This document shows, in pieces, positions 26,418-35,257 of a stretch of 35,814 nt of DNA. The notes beneath the pieces were generated by a model. That model was not told the origin of the DNA. It did not search any database and saw nothing but the letters and a program-made list of their open reading frames with translations. The stretch is from an uncultured Sulfurovum sp. (GTDB lineage Bacteria > Campylobacterota > Campylobacteria > Campylobacterales > Sulfurovaceae): NCBI GenBank assembly GCA_902727915.1, contig CACVAU010000032.1, positions 1-35,814 on the forward strand, written 5' to 3'. How positions within the stretch are numbered: position 1 is the first letter of the stretch; every line of letters starts with the position of its first letter. The translations under genes were made by a program, and so were the position numbers.

Positions 26418-27383
26418 TTGAATAAAATAACCATAGCAACAAGAGCTAGTGATTTGGCTCTTTGGCAAGCATATCATGTAAAAGATAGAATAGAAACAGC
26501 ATATCCTACTATAAGTGTAGTACTGAATAAAATAACTTCTAATGGTGATAAGATTTTAGATAAACCGTTAGCACTTATTGGGGGTAAAGGACACTTTACT
26601 AAAGCGTTAGAAGATGAAATGTTAGCAGGTAATGCTGACATTGCTGTACATTCTTTAAAAGATGTACCTTCTTATATGCCAGAAGGTTTAGAGTTAGCTG
26701 CTATTACTAAGCGTCAAGATCAATCAGATGTTTTTTTATCACATACTTATGAATCATTTCATGCATTGCCAGAAGGTGCTGTGGTGGGAACGACTTCATT
26801 AAGACGAAGAATGCAATTACTTTCAGTACGTCCTGACTTACGCGTAAAAGATTTACGAGGTAATGTTAATACACGTCTTAGAAAATTGTCTGAAGGGCAA
26901 TATGATGCAATTATCTTAGCGTATATTGGATTGAATAGATTGGATTTGTTAAATGAGATTCCTTTTAAAGAAAAACTTCCTCTTTCTGTAATGATCCCTC
27001 CAATGGGTCAAGCAGCATTAGGAATTCAGATTAAATCAGCTGATGATGAAGTACGTAAGATTGTAAAAGAAGTTTTAAATGATGATGATACTTTCTTATG
27101 TTCAACTGTTGAACGCGATTTTATTGCTGATATGCGCGCAGGATGTTCAGCTCCTGTGGCTGTTAATGCGACAATTAATAATGGATTGATTACCATGAAA
27201 GCGATGATTGGATATCCTGATGGTTCTAAAATTCTTGAAGAAAAAATTGGAGCCCCATCAAGTTCTTGTCATAGTCTTGGTACGCTTTTAGCAAAACTAA
27301 TGACGGATAAAGGTGCTGCTAAGATTTTGAAAAAAGCAGAAAGCATGGCATTTAAAGATGATGTTCCTGCTGAGCGTATTTAA
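26418..27383 (+). CDS. hemC: Hydroxymethylbilane synthase (porphobilinogen deaminase)
   Basis: Joins four porphobilinogen molecules to hydroxymethylbilane in heme biosynthesis. The cofactor-binding cysteine is in MRAGCSAPVAVNA; arginines of the substrate site are in GTTSLRRRMQLL and KDLRGNVNTRL, and the catalytic aspartate segment in HSLKDVPSYMPEGLE. 321 aa is the usual size. The start is TTG at 26418, with AAAGAG five bases upstream and NKITIATRASDLALWQ as the typical N-terminus. Confidence 0.97.
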   Translation: MNKITIATRASDLALWQAYHVKDRIETAYPTISVVLNKITSNGDKILDKPLALIGGKGHFTKALEDEMLAGNADIAVHSLKDVPSYMPEGLELAAITKRQDQSDVFLSHTYESFHALPEGAVVGTTSLRRRMQLLSVRPDLRVKDLRGNVNTRLRKLSEGQYDAIILAYIGLNRLDLLNEIPFKEKLPLSVMIPPMGQAALGIQIKSADDEVRKIVKEVLNDDDTFLCSTVERDFIADMRAGCSAPVAVNATINNGLITMKAMIGYPDGSKILEEKIGAPSSSCHSLGTLLAKLMTDKGAAKILKKAESMAFKDDVPAERI

Positions 27384-27401
27384 ACCTTGAGTTAGTCTTA
27401 G

Positions 27402-27713
27402 ATGTTTAAAAAAAATAAATCAAAATTGAGTATTTCAAAGATTAAAGAAGAGTCCAGTTCAATTTTACAAACGCTTAATGGATTTATTCAAAATACAATA
27501 GCCATTTTTAAAAAAGATGAATCCCAAATGAGTAAAGAAGATAAAGTTGAAAAACAGCATGTCATGACTTTTATTTATGGAATGGTAGCTGGTGTGATTG
27601 TGTATCATTTTCTTATAGGGGTACTTCTTATTGCTGTTGTTATTGGGCTTTATTATTATTCTGTTCAAAAAACAAAAGCTTTAATGGATGACGAACCGAC
27701 AAAAGATAAATAG
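27402..27713 (+). CDS. Small membrane protein of unknown function
   Basis: 103 aa. The first half is charged and helical, the second has one hydrophobic hairpin or long segment (FIYGMVAGVIVYHFLIGVLLIAVVIGLYYYSV), ending in an acidic/basic tail. I do not recognise it. It follows hemC by 18 bp and is probably co-transcribed. Confidence 0.7.
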   Translation: MFKKNKSKLSISKIKEESSSILQTLNGFIQNTIAIFKKDESQMSKEDKVEKQHVMTFIYGMVAGVIVYHFLIGVLLIAVVIGLYYYSVQKTKALMDDEPTKDK

Positions 27714-27725
27714 CTTCAATTTGGG

Positions 27726-27731
27726 TATAAT
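27726..27731 (+). promoter_or_regulatory. -10 box of the DEAD-box helicase gene
   Basis: TATAAT after GGG, 35 bp upstream of the proposed AUU start; the predicted mRNA leader is about 23-25 nt. Confidence 0.65.
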
Positions 27732-27760
27732 TCTTTTTTTCATCGATAAAAGGATTTACC

Positions 27761-29050
27761 ATTCAAGCATTTCAAAAATTTAACCTTCACCCCGACATTT
27801 TAAAAAACATTACTTTTGAAAATGCGACTGCCATTCAAAACAGAGTAATCCCTGTGGCAATGAAAAATGTAGACATTATTGGTGCTTCTAAATCAGGTAC
27901 TGGAAAAACTGTTTCTTATGTCTTACCCATACTTAATAAATTACAAAAAATAGTAAAACTTGACAATAAAGTGGTACGTGCTTTAGTCATCGTACCGACC
28001 ATTGAACTTTGTGACCAAGTAAGTAAAACTTTTATGGAATATGGTAAACATTTGGACATTAAAGTGGCTAAAGTACAGGGTGGAACGCCAAAAAGCATTC
28101 AACTTGAACGTTTAAAAAAGGGTACGGACATTGTTGTCGCAACGCCTGGGCGACTTCAAGACTTTATTAGTGATAAAAAAATCAATCTTGAAAATGTGAA
28201 TACCATTGTACTTGATGAAGCTGATACGATGTTAGAATTAGGTTTTGTGAATGAGATAAAAGGTATTTTAAATGCTTGTGGAAAACCAAGACAGATTATG
28301 ATGTTTTCAGCAACCATTTCTCAAAATATTAAACGTCTAGGAAAAGAGTTTTTACGTGAACCTGCTATTATTGAAGTGAGTGACCGTAGAGACTTGGTGA
28401 ATGCCATTAAGCATAGGGCTTATAAAGTTGATAAAAAACGCAAAGAAGAGATAGCTGGGCAATTAATACAAGATTTGAATATACAACAATTAATTGTTTT
28501 TACCAATACAAAAGAGTCTGCGAATAAATTATTTGAATATTTAAAATCTAAAAAGATTCGTGTTGCCATTATTCATGGAGACAGAACCAGAGGTGAACGG
28601 GCAAAGGCATTAGGTCTTTTAAGAGCTGAGAAAACCCAAGTGTTAGTGGCTACGGACATTGCAGCACGTGGGGTAGATATTCAAGAGCTTCCTTTTGTTA
28701 TGAACTTTGATATACCAGAAAAAACAGATGACTACACACACCGAGTTGGTCGTACAGGTAGAGCCAATCATAAGGGAGCTGTTATTTCGCTCTTGACCAT
28801 TCAAGACTACAATCAATTTACGCAAATTGAAAAAGATTTGAAAATGAATGTTAAAAGAGAAGTATACACAGGTTTTGAGTTAACGGATAAACAGCCTCGT
28901 CAAAAACGTCCTATTAAAAAGACATTGCGTGAGAAAAAAGGGTATATTGATTATGATAAAAAACGTAAACATACTTATGCTGCTCAAAAGAAAAAACGTG
29001 ATGAGAAGAAAAAAGACAATGATAGACGTAAAGGTAGTGGTAAGAAATAG
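27761..29050 (+). CDS. DEAD-box RNA helicase with a probable AUU start codon
   Basis: ATP-dependent RNA helicase. The frame is open from after a stop at 27728-27730, and the region before GTG 27854 encodes the essential Q motif (FENATAIQNRVIP), so the true start must be upstream. No ATG, GTG or TTG occurs there in frame; ATT at 27761 has AAAAGGA six bases before it and gives 429 aa. Other motifs: Walker A GASKSGTGKT (41-50), DEAD in VLDEADTM, SAT in MFSATIS, and HRVGRTGR. The C-terminus is a basic tail of about 45 residues rich in lysine and arginine, likely for RNA binding. An AUU start recalls infC, where it serves autocontrol. Confidence 0.93.
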   Translation: MQAFQKFNLHPDILKNITFENATAIQNRVIPVAMKNVDIIGASKSGTGKTVSYVLPILNKLQKIVKLDNKVVRALVIVPTIELCDQVSKTFMEYGKHLDIKVAKVQGGTPKSIQLERLKKGTDIVVATPGRLQDFISDKKINLENVNTIVLDEADTMLELGFVNEIKGILNACGKPRQIMMFSATISQNIKRLGKEFLREPAIIEVSDRRDLVNAIKHRAYKVDKKRKEEIAGQLIQDLNIQQLIVFTNTKESANKLFEYLKSKKIRVAIIHGDRTRGERAKALGLLRAEKTQVLVATDIAARGVDIQELPFVMNFDIPEKTDDYTHRVGRTGRANHKGAVISLLTIQDYNQFTQIEKDLKMNVKREVYTGFELTDKQPRQKRPIKKTLREKKGYIDYDKKRKHTYAAQKKKRDEKKKDNDRRKGSGKK

Positions 29051-29074
29051 CCTATAGTTTATATTTTTTATATT

Positions 29075-29090
29075 GTTACCCGACATTTAC
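29075..29090 (+). promoter_or_regulatory. GTTAC-N6-TTTAC motif upstream of the response regulator gene
   Basis: GTTACCCGACATTTAC, two half-sites 11 bp apart, ten bases before a TACAAT -10 box (29101-29106). The same pattern recurs upstream of the CotH gene (30988-31003). Direct repeats at 10-11 bp are typical of OmpR-family binding sites. Confidence 0.5.
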
Positions 29091-29112
29091 TCTTTTAGCG
29101 TACAATATAAGT

Positions 29113-29787
29113 ATGATAAATATACTAATGATAGAAGATGATAGAGAAATGGCTGAGTTAATAGGTGAATTTTTGGCACGACATAATATTACTGTCAAAA
29201 ATTATGAGAATCCAGAAGTGGGTCTCTCAGCACTTAATATTAACACCTATGATTTACTTATTTTAGATCTCTCTTTACCCAATATAGATGGTTTAGAAGT
29301 ATGTCGTTTGGTACGTGAAAAGTCAGATATTCCTATTATTATCTCTTCAGCACGTTCGGATATTACAGATAAAACAGCGTGTTTTTCCATGGGTGCTGAT
29401 GACTACTTACCTAAACCCTATGAGTCCCAAGAGCTACTTTTACGTATTCACTCCATACTACGACGTTATAACAAACAAGCCATTGAAGAAGAAAAGAAAG
29501 AGGTTTTTACTTTAGATACAAATTGTCATGAGATTACAAAAAATGGTGAATTCATCTATTTTACCAATGCTGAGTTTGAGATTATGGCGTATTTTATTAA
29601 AAAAAAGAGTTTTGTGGTCAGTCGTGAAGAGATCTTGACCAATGTTTCATCCATTAAGTATGAGAGTTCATTAAAAAGTATAGATGTAATGATAGGTCGA
29701 TTACGAGCTAAAATAGAGGAGAATCCCAAACAGCCTAAACATATTATTTCGATTCGTGGACTAGGGTATAAACTTGTTAATGAATAG
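29113..29787 (+). CDS. OmpR-family response regulator
   Basis: 224 aa with a receiver domain (acidic pocket IEDD, phospho-acceptor D52 in LILDLSLPNIDG, lysine in DDYLPKPYES) and a winged-helix output domain ending IISIRGLGYKL. It pairs with the histidine kinase that overlaps its 3' end by 8 bp. The -10 TACAAT (29101-29106) is so close to the ATG at 29113 that the mRNA may be leaderless, and no ribosome binding site is visible. It resembles the ArsR-type regulators of Campylobacterota. Confidence 0.96.
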   Translation: MINILMIEDDREMAELIGEFLARHNITVKNYENPEVGLSALNINTYDLLILDLSLPNIDGLEVCRLVREKSDIPIIISSARSDITDKTACFSMGADDYLPKPYESQELLLRIHSILRRYNKQAIEEEKKEVFTLDTNCHEITKNGEFIYFTNAEFEIMAYFIKKKSFVVSREEILTNVSSIKYESSLKSIDVMIGRLRAKIEENPKQPKHIISIRGLGYKLVNE

Positions 29788-30985
29788 ACACTCACTTCTT
29801 TTTCAAGTTTCACTCTTTTTTATGCTCTTATTGCTTGTTATCAATACGCTTTTTGTACTGCAATATGAACTGGAATTAAAACAAGCTGATGAGAGGCTTC
29901 TTAAACGTTTTCATGAAGCTGAACGTTTTTTACATCGTCCTGGACATCCTCCTCCTCATGAGCGAGAAGATCAACTTTATTCACTTTTAAATATGGAATT
30001 TGTTGATGAAGATGAGATAGAAAGTATTGAGTTAAAAAAGATTCTTTTAGAAGAGAAAAGCTTAAGTATTTATGAGGATGAAAAGTATCTTTATTATGTA
30101 CATGAAGAGAGAAGACATGGACATAAAAAAGCTTTACGTTTTGAGAATAAGCAATCAGAGCGTAAGGAGATAAGTTCACTGCTTTTGGCACTTTTGGTGA
30201 ATGTGCTATTGTTTTCTTTTTATTTTTATATTATTAAAAAGTTACAACCTCTACAACGACTTAAACAAAAAATAGTGCGCTTTTCAGAAGGAGGACTGGA
30301 AGTCTCTTTACCTCAAAAAGGTCAAGATGAAATCTCTGAAGTTTCCAATGAGTTTAACAATGCGATTAGTAAAATACAAAGCTTACAAGAATCAAGAAAT
30401 TTGTTTTTACGAAACATTATGCACGAATTAAAAACGCCCATTAGTAAAGGAAAGCTTATTACAGACTTGATGGATGATACTAAAAATCAAGAACGTTTAC
30501 AGCGTATTTTTTCACGGTTTGAGTATTTGTTGGGTGAATTTACCAAAATAGAACAGGTGACCTCTAATGCTTTGGTTGTGAATAAGAATAGATTTAGAGT
30601 GGTTGATATCTTAGATAACTCTTTTGATATTTTACTCATAGAGAGCAGTGATGTTAGGCTCGAAATTAATGCGAATTTAGAGATAGATGTTGACTATGAA
30701 CTGATGTCCATAGCCTTTAAAAACTTAATAGATAATGCTTTAAAGTATGGTGTGGATAGCGTAAAGATTAGAATAGAGAAAGATGCTATTGTTTTTGAGT
30801 CTAAAGGTGAAGCATTGGAAAACAGTTCATTTGAAATGGCTTTTAACCGTGCTTTTGAAGACAGCTCTAAAGGTTTGGGACTTGGGCTTTATATTACCCA
30901 TCATATTGTGAAGCGACATGGATTTGAATTGAAGTATGAGTATCATAAAGGGCTTAATAGTTTTAAGGTAGATTGTAAAAATTAA
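29780..30985 (+). CDS. Sensor histidine kinase (ArsS-like)
   Basis: 401 aa from ATG 29780; the TTG at 29774 is less likely. Two membrane helices (about 6-27 and 133-152) enclose a roughly 105-residue periplasmic sensor rich in histidine and charge (HRPGHPPPHERED, HEERRHGHKK), which may sense metal or pH. A HAMP segment (155-205), phospho-acceptor H215 (NIMHELKTPISKG), N box (FKNLIDNALKYG) and G box (KGLGLGLYITHHIVKRHG) follow. The D-x-G-x-G ATP box is degenerate (ESKGEAL), as in ArsS-type kinases. It is coupled to the regulator gene. Confidence 0.94.
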   Translation: MNRHSLLFQVSLFFMLLLLVINTLFVLQYELELKQADERLLKRFHEAERFLHRPGHPPPHEREDQLYSLLNMEFVDEDEIESIELKKILLEEKSLSIYEDEKYLYYVHEERRHGHKKALRFENKQSERKEISSLLLALLVNVLLFSFYFYIIKKLQPLQRLKQKIVRFSEGGLEVSLPQKGQDEISEVSNEFNNAISKIQSLQESRNLFLRNIMHELKTPISKGKLITDLMDDTKNQERLQRIFSRFEYLLGEFTKIEQVTSNALVVNKNRFRVVDILDNSFDILLIESSDVRLEINANLEIDVDYELMSIAFKNLIDNALKYGVDSVKIRIEKDAIVFESKGEALENSSFEMAFNRAFEDSSKGLGLGLYITHHIVKRHGFELKYEYHKGLNSFKVDCKN

Positions 30986-31040
30986 TTGTTACAAAGTGTT
31001 TACTTTTTGTTACTCACTATTTATCAATGGCTTATATAAT
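30986..31040 (+). promoter_or_regulatory. cotH promoter with three (G/T)TTAC half-sites
   Basis: GTTAC (30988-30992), TTTAC (30999-31003) and GTTAC (31009-31013) are spaced 11 and 10 bp apart, followed by TATAAT (31035-31040). The first two copy the GTTAC-N6-TTTAC site before the response regulator, so the adjacent two-component system probably controls this promoter. Confidence 0.5.
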
Positions 31041-31069
31041 AAAAGCATGAGATAAAAAAAGGATATAAA

Positions 31070-32494
31070 ATGAAAACAGTTTGGACAAAGATACTTTTTG
31101 CTTTGCTTGTAAGTATGTTGTTGATGTTAAATGGATGTGGAAGTTCAAGTGATACTTCTACACAAAATAGTGAAAATAATATCACACTTACTTATACGGA
31201 CACTGATTTTGAAGCAACAGATTGGACAGCGTTAACACACAGTAAGAGTGCCGATCCAGATCATGCTGAGGTTTTTGATGATACCCAAGTGAAGCGTTTA
31301 GATTTTGTAGTTACTTCTGAACGTTGGCAAGGTATGCTTAATGATATGACAACAACTTATGGTACCTTTGGCAGTCCATCAAGTACCCAAGGCTTAATAG
31401 ATACTGATACCAATCCTATTTTTGTACCAGCTGATATTTATTATAATAGCAAACAGTGGTACCGTGTGGGTATTCGTTTTAAAGGAAACTCTTCTTTACA
31501 GAGTGCTTGGCAAAATGGTATTTTGAAACTTTCATTTAAACTTGATTTTGATGAGTTTGAAGATACTTATCCACAAATTGATAATCAACGTTTTTATGGG
31601 TTTAAGAAATTTTCTTTAAAAAATAATTATGATGACCATTCTCTTGTTCGTGAAAAAGTTGCATCAGATGTCTTTAAAAGTGCAGGTATGGCTGTATCAC
31701 ATACAGCATTTTATGAACTTTATATTGATTATGGTCAGGGAGCTGAATATTTTGGACTTTATACTTTAGTTGAAGAAGTGGATGGAGAAGTACTTGATAC
31801 ACAATTTTCTAGTGATGATGGTAATCTTTATAAACCTGAAGAGGGCAGTGCTAATTTTGTGGCAGGTACGTTTAATAAAGAAAATTTTGAAAAGAAAACA
31901 AATGAAGATGATGCAGACTGGTCAGATATAGAGGCACTTTTTACAGCGTTACATGCCGATACACGACTGAGTGACCCCGTAACATGGCGAAGTAATCTTG
32001 AAGCCTTGTTTGATGTGGATATTTTTTTAAAATATTTGGCCGTTAATGGTATTATTCAGAACTGGGATACTTATGGTGTTATGATACATAATTATTATTT
32101 ATACAATAATCCAGAAAATGCTAAACTTACGTGGATTCCTTGGGATAATAATGAAGCTTTACAAGAGGGTAAAATGGGGGGTGCCTTAAAGTTAAATTTT
32201 TCAAACCTTAGCTCAAATAATTGGCCATTGATTGAAAAGATTTATGCTGATGAAACATATAAAGCAAAATATGATACTTATCTCAAAGAGGTGATTGAGG
32301 GTGCTTTTAACCCATCTACCATACAGGCAAAATATGATACTTATTCATCATTAATTCAATCTTATGCACTTAGTGAAAGAAGTGGATACAGCTTTCTAGG
32401 AAATAACAAAGGTACGGCATTTTCACAAGCGATTAGTGAATTAAAAGCACATGCAAGTAGTCGTGCTACGGCTGTTGAAAATTATCTGGATTAA
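31070..32494 (+). CDS. CotH-family protein kinase-like lipoprotein
   Basis: 474 aa. The signal peptide ends in the lipobox LNGC (C23 region), so the protein is lipid-anchored outside the inner membrane. The body is a CotH domain: YRVGIRFKGNSSLQSAW, FYGFKKFSLKNNYDDHSLVREKV, a GLYTLVEEVD segment and TWIPWDNNEAL, the motifs of this atypical kinase fold that in spores phosphorylates coat proteins. In bacteria without spores the substrate is unknown. It follows the two-component system and may be its target through the repeated motif in its promoter. Translation signal: AAAGGA about six bases before the ATG. Confidence 0.9.
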   Translation: MKTVWTKILFALLVSMLLMLNGCGSSSDTSTQNSENNITLTYTDTDFEATDWTALTHSKSADPDHAEVFDDTQVKRLDFVVTSERWQGMLNDMTTTYGTFGSPSSTQGLIDTDTNPIFVPADIYYNSKQWYRVGIRFKGNSSLQSAWQNGILKLSFKLDFDEFEDTYPQIDNQRFYGFKKFSLKNNYDDHSLVREKVASDVFKSAGMAVSHTAFYELYIDYGQGAEYFGLYTLVEEVDGEVLDTQFSSDDGNLYKPEEGSANFVAGTFNKENFEKKTNEDDADWSDIEALFTALHADTRLSDPVTWRSNLEALFDVDIFLKYLAVNGIIQNWDTYGVMIHNYYLYNNPENAKLTWIPWDNNEALQEGKMGGALKLNFSNLSSNNWPLIEKIYADETYKAKYDTYLKEVIEGAFNPSTIQAKYDTYSSLIQSYALSERSGYSFLGNNKGTAFSQAISELKAHASSRATAVENYLD

Positions 32495-32580
32495 TATTTT
32501 TAATAATTTAATTTTATTATTAAATATTAAAATAATGGTTATAATAATGAGCAATCTAATAAAATAAAAAGGTATATAAA

Positions 32581-32850
32581 ATGAATTTAACTAAACTAGC
32601 ACTAATCACAACAGCAACAACGCTACTTTTTGTCGGATGTGGTATGAAACATCATGCAGGAGTAGCTAAAGACTCAAAGAATCAAGCAAAAAAAGAACAC
32701 CGTATGCCAAAAGACCCAGCAGTTAAAGCAGCTATGATGGAGTGTTTAGAAACCGTTCCTAAAGGTGAAAACAATCGTCCAAACAGAGAGGCAATGAAAA
32801 GTTGTATGAAAGAAAAAGGTTTTGAAAAACCAGAAGGTAAAAGAAAATAG
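32581..32850 (+). CDS. Small lipoprotein of unknown function
   Basis: 89 aa with a lipobox (LLFVGCG) and a short, very basic mature part with two cysteines (MMECLETVP and SCMKEKGFEK) that could form one disulfide. MKHHAG and KEHRMPKDP add histidines. I do not recognise the family. It lies 86 bp after the CotH gene with its own AAAGG site; the gap holds only an AT-rich hairpin near 32495-32535. Confidence 0.8.
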   Translation: MNLTKLALITTATTLLFVGCGMKHHAGVAKDSKNQAKKEHRMPKDPAVKAAMMECLETVPKGENNRPNREAMKSCMKEKGFEKPEGKRK

Positions 32851-32883
32851 TCAATATTTTATAAATTATCGTATCCCAAAGCC

Positions 32884-33483
32884 TTAGTTTTGGGATACAT
32901 CAAGTGAACAAAGAAAGTCAATATTGGCTTTAATCTTCTCTTCACTCCAATCCCACCATTTTAACTTCAATAAACTTTCAATCTTTTCTTTTGAAAACCT
33001 ATACTTAATAATCTTCGCTGGGTTTCCAGCAACAATGGCATAGGGTGGTACATTTTTACTAACAACAGCTCTGGCTGATATAACGGAACCTGAACCAATG
33101 GTTACCCCTGAGATTATCATGGCTTCTGAACCTATCCATACATCATTCCCAATGTCTGTGTTACCAGCTTTTTCATAAGAGTTTTGAGCATCTTTAAAAA
33201 TGTTAGCTTGGTAATAAAAAGGAAAGGTACTCACCCAATCCATCCGATGACCTTGATTTCCAGCCATAATGAAAACAGCTCCTGAGCCAATGGAACAATA
33301 CTTACCAATTATAAGTTTATCTACGTCTTTTCGTTTTTTGTCTAAGTAGCGTACACAGCCTTCAAAAGAGTGTTGATGGTAATAGCCTGAGTAGTAGCTA
33401 AATGCATCTACTGAAATGTTTGGATGAGTTACAGTTTCACAAAGGAGTTGAGAGGTAAATTCGTTTTTGAAGTAGTTTTTCAT
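32884..33483 (-). CDS. CatB/Vat-like hexapeptide acetyltransferase
   Basis: 199-aa left-handed beta-helix acetyltransferase of the xenobiotic (type B chloramphenicol/streptogramin) group. The catalytic histidine lies in NQGHRMDWVSTFPF, and hexapeptide repeats run through DIGNDVWIGSEAMIISGVTI to the AGNPAKIIKYRF motif, the family's end signature. It would transfer acetyl from acetyl-CoA to a small hydroxylated molecule; chromosomal relatives often act on unknown metabolites, so resistance should not be assumed. The gene starts with ATG at 33481-33483 and reads away from the 202-bp region before the PIN gene. Confidence 0.92.
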   Translation of the reverse strand: MKNYFKNEFTSQLLCETVTHPNISVDAFSYYSGYYHQHSFEGCVRYLDKKRKDVDKLIIGKYCSIGSGAVFIMAGNQGHRMDWVSTFPFYYQANIFKDAQNSYEKAGNTDIGNDVWIGSEAMIISGVTIGSGSVISARAVVSKNVPPYAIVAGNPAKIIKYRFSKEKIESLLKLKWWDWSEEKIKANIDFLCSLDVSQN

Positions 33484-33685
33484 TAGATAGTGTAGCTGAA
33501 ATTATTGGATTCGCATACTGTTTTTACTTGTTAGGATGTAAATTTATTCTAATTCTAAAATAATTTTAATTTGTTCATTTATCTCGAATAACTTTTGAAA
33601 GGATAGTTTATCTAATTTATAGGTTTAAAGTAGTTTCAAAGGTGGAAACTGTCCCTTTTTTTAGGTGGAGTTTACTTTGGAATTA

Positions 33686-34165
33686 CTAAACTTTACTTAG
33701 TTTTTCATCTATTATCTTCCAAGGCAAACGCCGTTTATTTTCCTTCATCAAACAATAAGCCTCTTTTGCCTCATCAATAGTGATAATAGAGTGGTTTATC
33801 AACTCATCAATCAACCAAACTGTACCCAAAATTACAACAGATTCTTCTTTACATGCTTCTCTTAATGCTCCATCTCCTGTTACCAAGGGACAAGACTCTT
33901 GTTTAGCTAGCCCCAAAGCAAAAAGATCATTGAGGCTTGTTCGTGGGTAACTTTGAACAATCTTGTCACAATATTTAATAGAATCAGAAGACAATATTTT
34001 CATCTCTAAACCATATGCCAATAAATTGTCATGCTCCTCTTCTAGTTCTGAAAAATACAAAATATCAGGTACAGCAAAGAGATAAGGAAGTTCAAACATC
34101 TTCTCTGTTAAATTTGAGACCTCCATATCTATAAAAATATTACTATCACTTATGAGTAACTGCAA
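33686..34165 (-). CDS. PIN-domain protein, putative toxin paired with XRE-ImmA
   Basis: 159 aa. The PIN nuclease pattern is visible: an acidic residue in the first strand (LISDSNIFID, D7), the central NDLFALGLAKQ helix and the LVTGDGALREA strand with the last aspartate. PIN toxins cut tRNA or rRNA. It overlaps the regulator gene upstream by 16 bp, the arrangement of a reported Xre-COG2856/PIN type of toxin-antitoxin pair. The 5' end of this gene lies inside the regulator's last codons. Confidence 0.8.
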   Translation of the reverse strand: MQLLISDSNIFIDMEVSNLTEKMFELPYLFAVPDILYFSELEEEHDNLLAYGLEMKILSSDSIKYCDKIVQSYPRTSLNDLFALGLAKQESCPLVTGDGALREACKEESVVILGTVWLIDELINHSIITIDEAKEAYCLMKENKRRLPWKIIDEKLSKV

Positions 34166-35214
34166 TCTATCTTTCCTGTCATACGGTAGTTGTGAAACTT
34201 TTTAACGGTCATATCAAGTAGCTCTGCACCTTTTGACTCACTAATGCACTCTTCTGAAACAGCTCGTAAAACTAACTGTCTAAATCGTTGTACCTTTTCA
34301 TTTGGGTAAGGTTCACTAGGTTCTTTTTTATCCCAACCCTCTTTTTTAAAAAGTTTCCATAGGCTATTAGAGTATTCATAAGAGATAATTTTAACTTGAT
34401 TGGCTCGTATAAAAACCACCTGCATACTCACACCAAACTCTGCTTTTATCATTGCTAACTCTGCAATCTCAAGACTTTTCCGATTCTCTCCAAGTCTCTC
34501 TTTTAATGCTTTTTCAGGCAATAAAAAAGCTCCTGCAAATCGATCACTGGCTCTCTCTTCATCCAGTTTTGAGTTCAGTCTTCCTTCTAGCATAAGATGT
34601 CCAAGCTCATGAGCCAAAGTAAAGCGTTGTCTGTCTCCACTCCAGTCCTTGCTAATGGTAATAATCTGTTCCCCATTTGCTAATCCTGCTAATCCATCAA
34701 AATTATTTTCAGCACTCTCATCTATCATAAAGACTTTGATACCTTTTGACTCTAAAGTTTCACTCAAATCAGCTATAGGGTCTTCCCCTAAGTTCCATAT
34801 TTCTCTTAATTTTTGAGCTATTCCATCAATATTATATTGAAACTGAACAGACTTTGGTAGTCCATCAGGTACTTCAAACTTTACTGACTCTGCCTTTGGA
34901 TAAAAAGACTCTAACTCAAAGCGTTTTTCAATAAGGTTGATTACTTTTGACTTTATAGATTCCAACTCTTTTTGAGAGACTTTTCTTTTTCTATACTCTA
35001 AATTGCTCAAAGTAACACCACTATCTACTTTAAAAAAGTAAGCAACCTTTACACCTAATGCTTTAGCTAATTTAATAAGCATGGTAGAATCAGGTGTACT
35101 TTGCTCTTTTTCATATTTAGATATGGTTGTTTGACTAACACCTACTACTTCAGCTAATGCACGAAGTGAAAGCGATGCTGATTTTCTTGCTTGTGCTATT
35201 CGTTTTCCTATCAT
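34150..35214 (-). CDS. XRE-family regulator with ImmA/IrrE metallopeptidase domain
   Basis: 354 aa from ATG at 35212-35214, which has AAAGGA six bases upstream; a longer frame would need TTG. The N-terminal helix-turn-helix (SLRALAEVVGVSQTTISKYE, about residues 15-35) is followed by a zinc peptidase domain with HELGHLMLEG (the HExxH motif). Such proteins repress their own promoter and are relieved by self-cleavage or cleavage of a partner; they often act as antitoxin. It is coupled to the PIN gene. Operator candidates lie at 35258-35279 and 35302-35318, and a minus-strand TATAAT is at 35235-35240. Confidence 0.92.
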   Translation of the reverse strand: MIGKRIAQARKSASLSLRALAEVVGVSQTTISKYEKEQSTPDSTMLIKLAKALGVKVAYFFKVDSGVTLSNLEYRKRKVSQKELESIKSKVINLIEKRFELESFYPKAESVKFEVPDGLPKSVQFQYNIDGIAQKLREIWNLGEDPIADLSETLESKGIKVFMIDESAENNFDGLAGLANGEQIITISKDWSGDRQRFTLAHELGHLMLEGRLNSKLDEERASDRFAGAFLLPEKALKERLGENRKSLEIAELAMIKAEFGVSMQVVFIRANQVKIISYEYSNSLWKLFKKEGWDKKEPSEPYPNEKVQRFRQLVLRAVSEECISESKGAELLDMTVKKFHNYRMTGKIDCSYS

Positions 35215-35257
35215 CTCAAATCCTTTAATATACAATTATACTTAATATTATCTGATT

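Noticed and set aside
33632..33661. Terminator in the gap before the PIN gene
   Set aside because: AGTTTC/GAAACT is only six pairs and GTCCC separates it from the T-run; too weak to call. Nothing else clear is seen in 33484-33685.
35215..35235. Longer XRE-ImmA start
   Set aside because: It begins with TTG upstream of the AAAGGA that serves the ATG at 35214.
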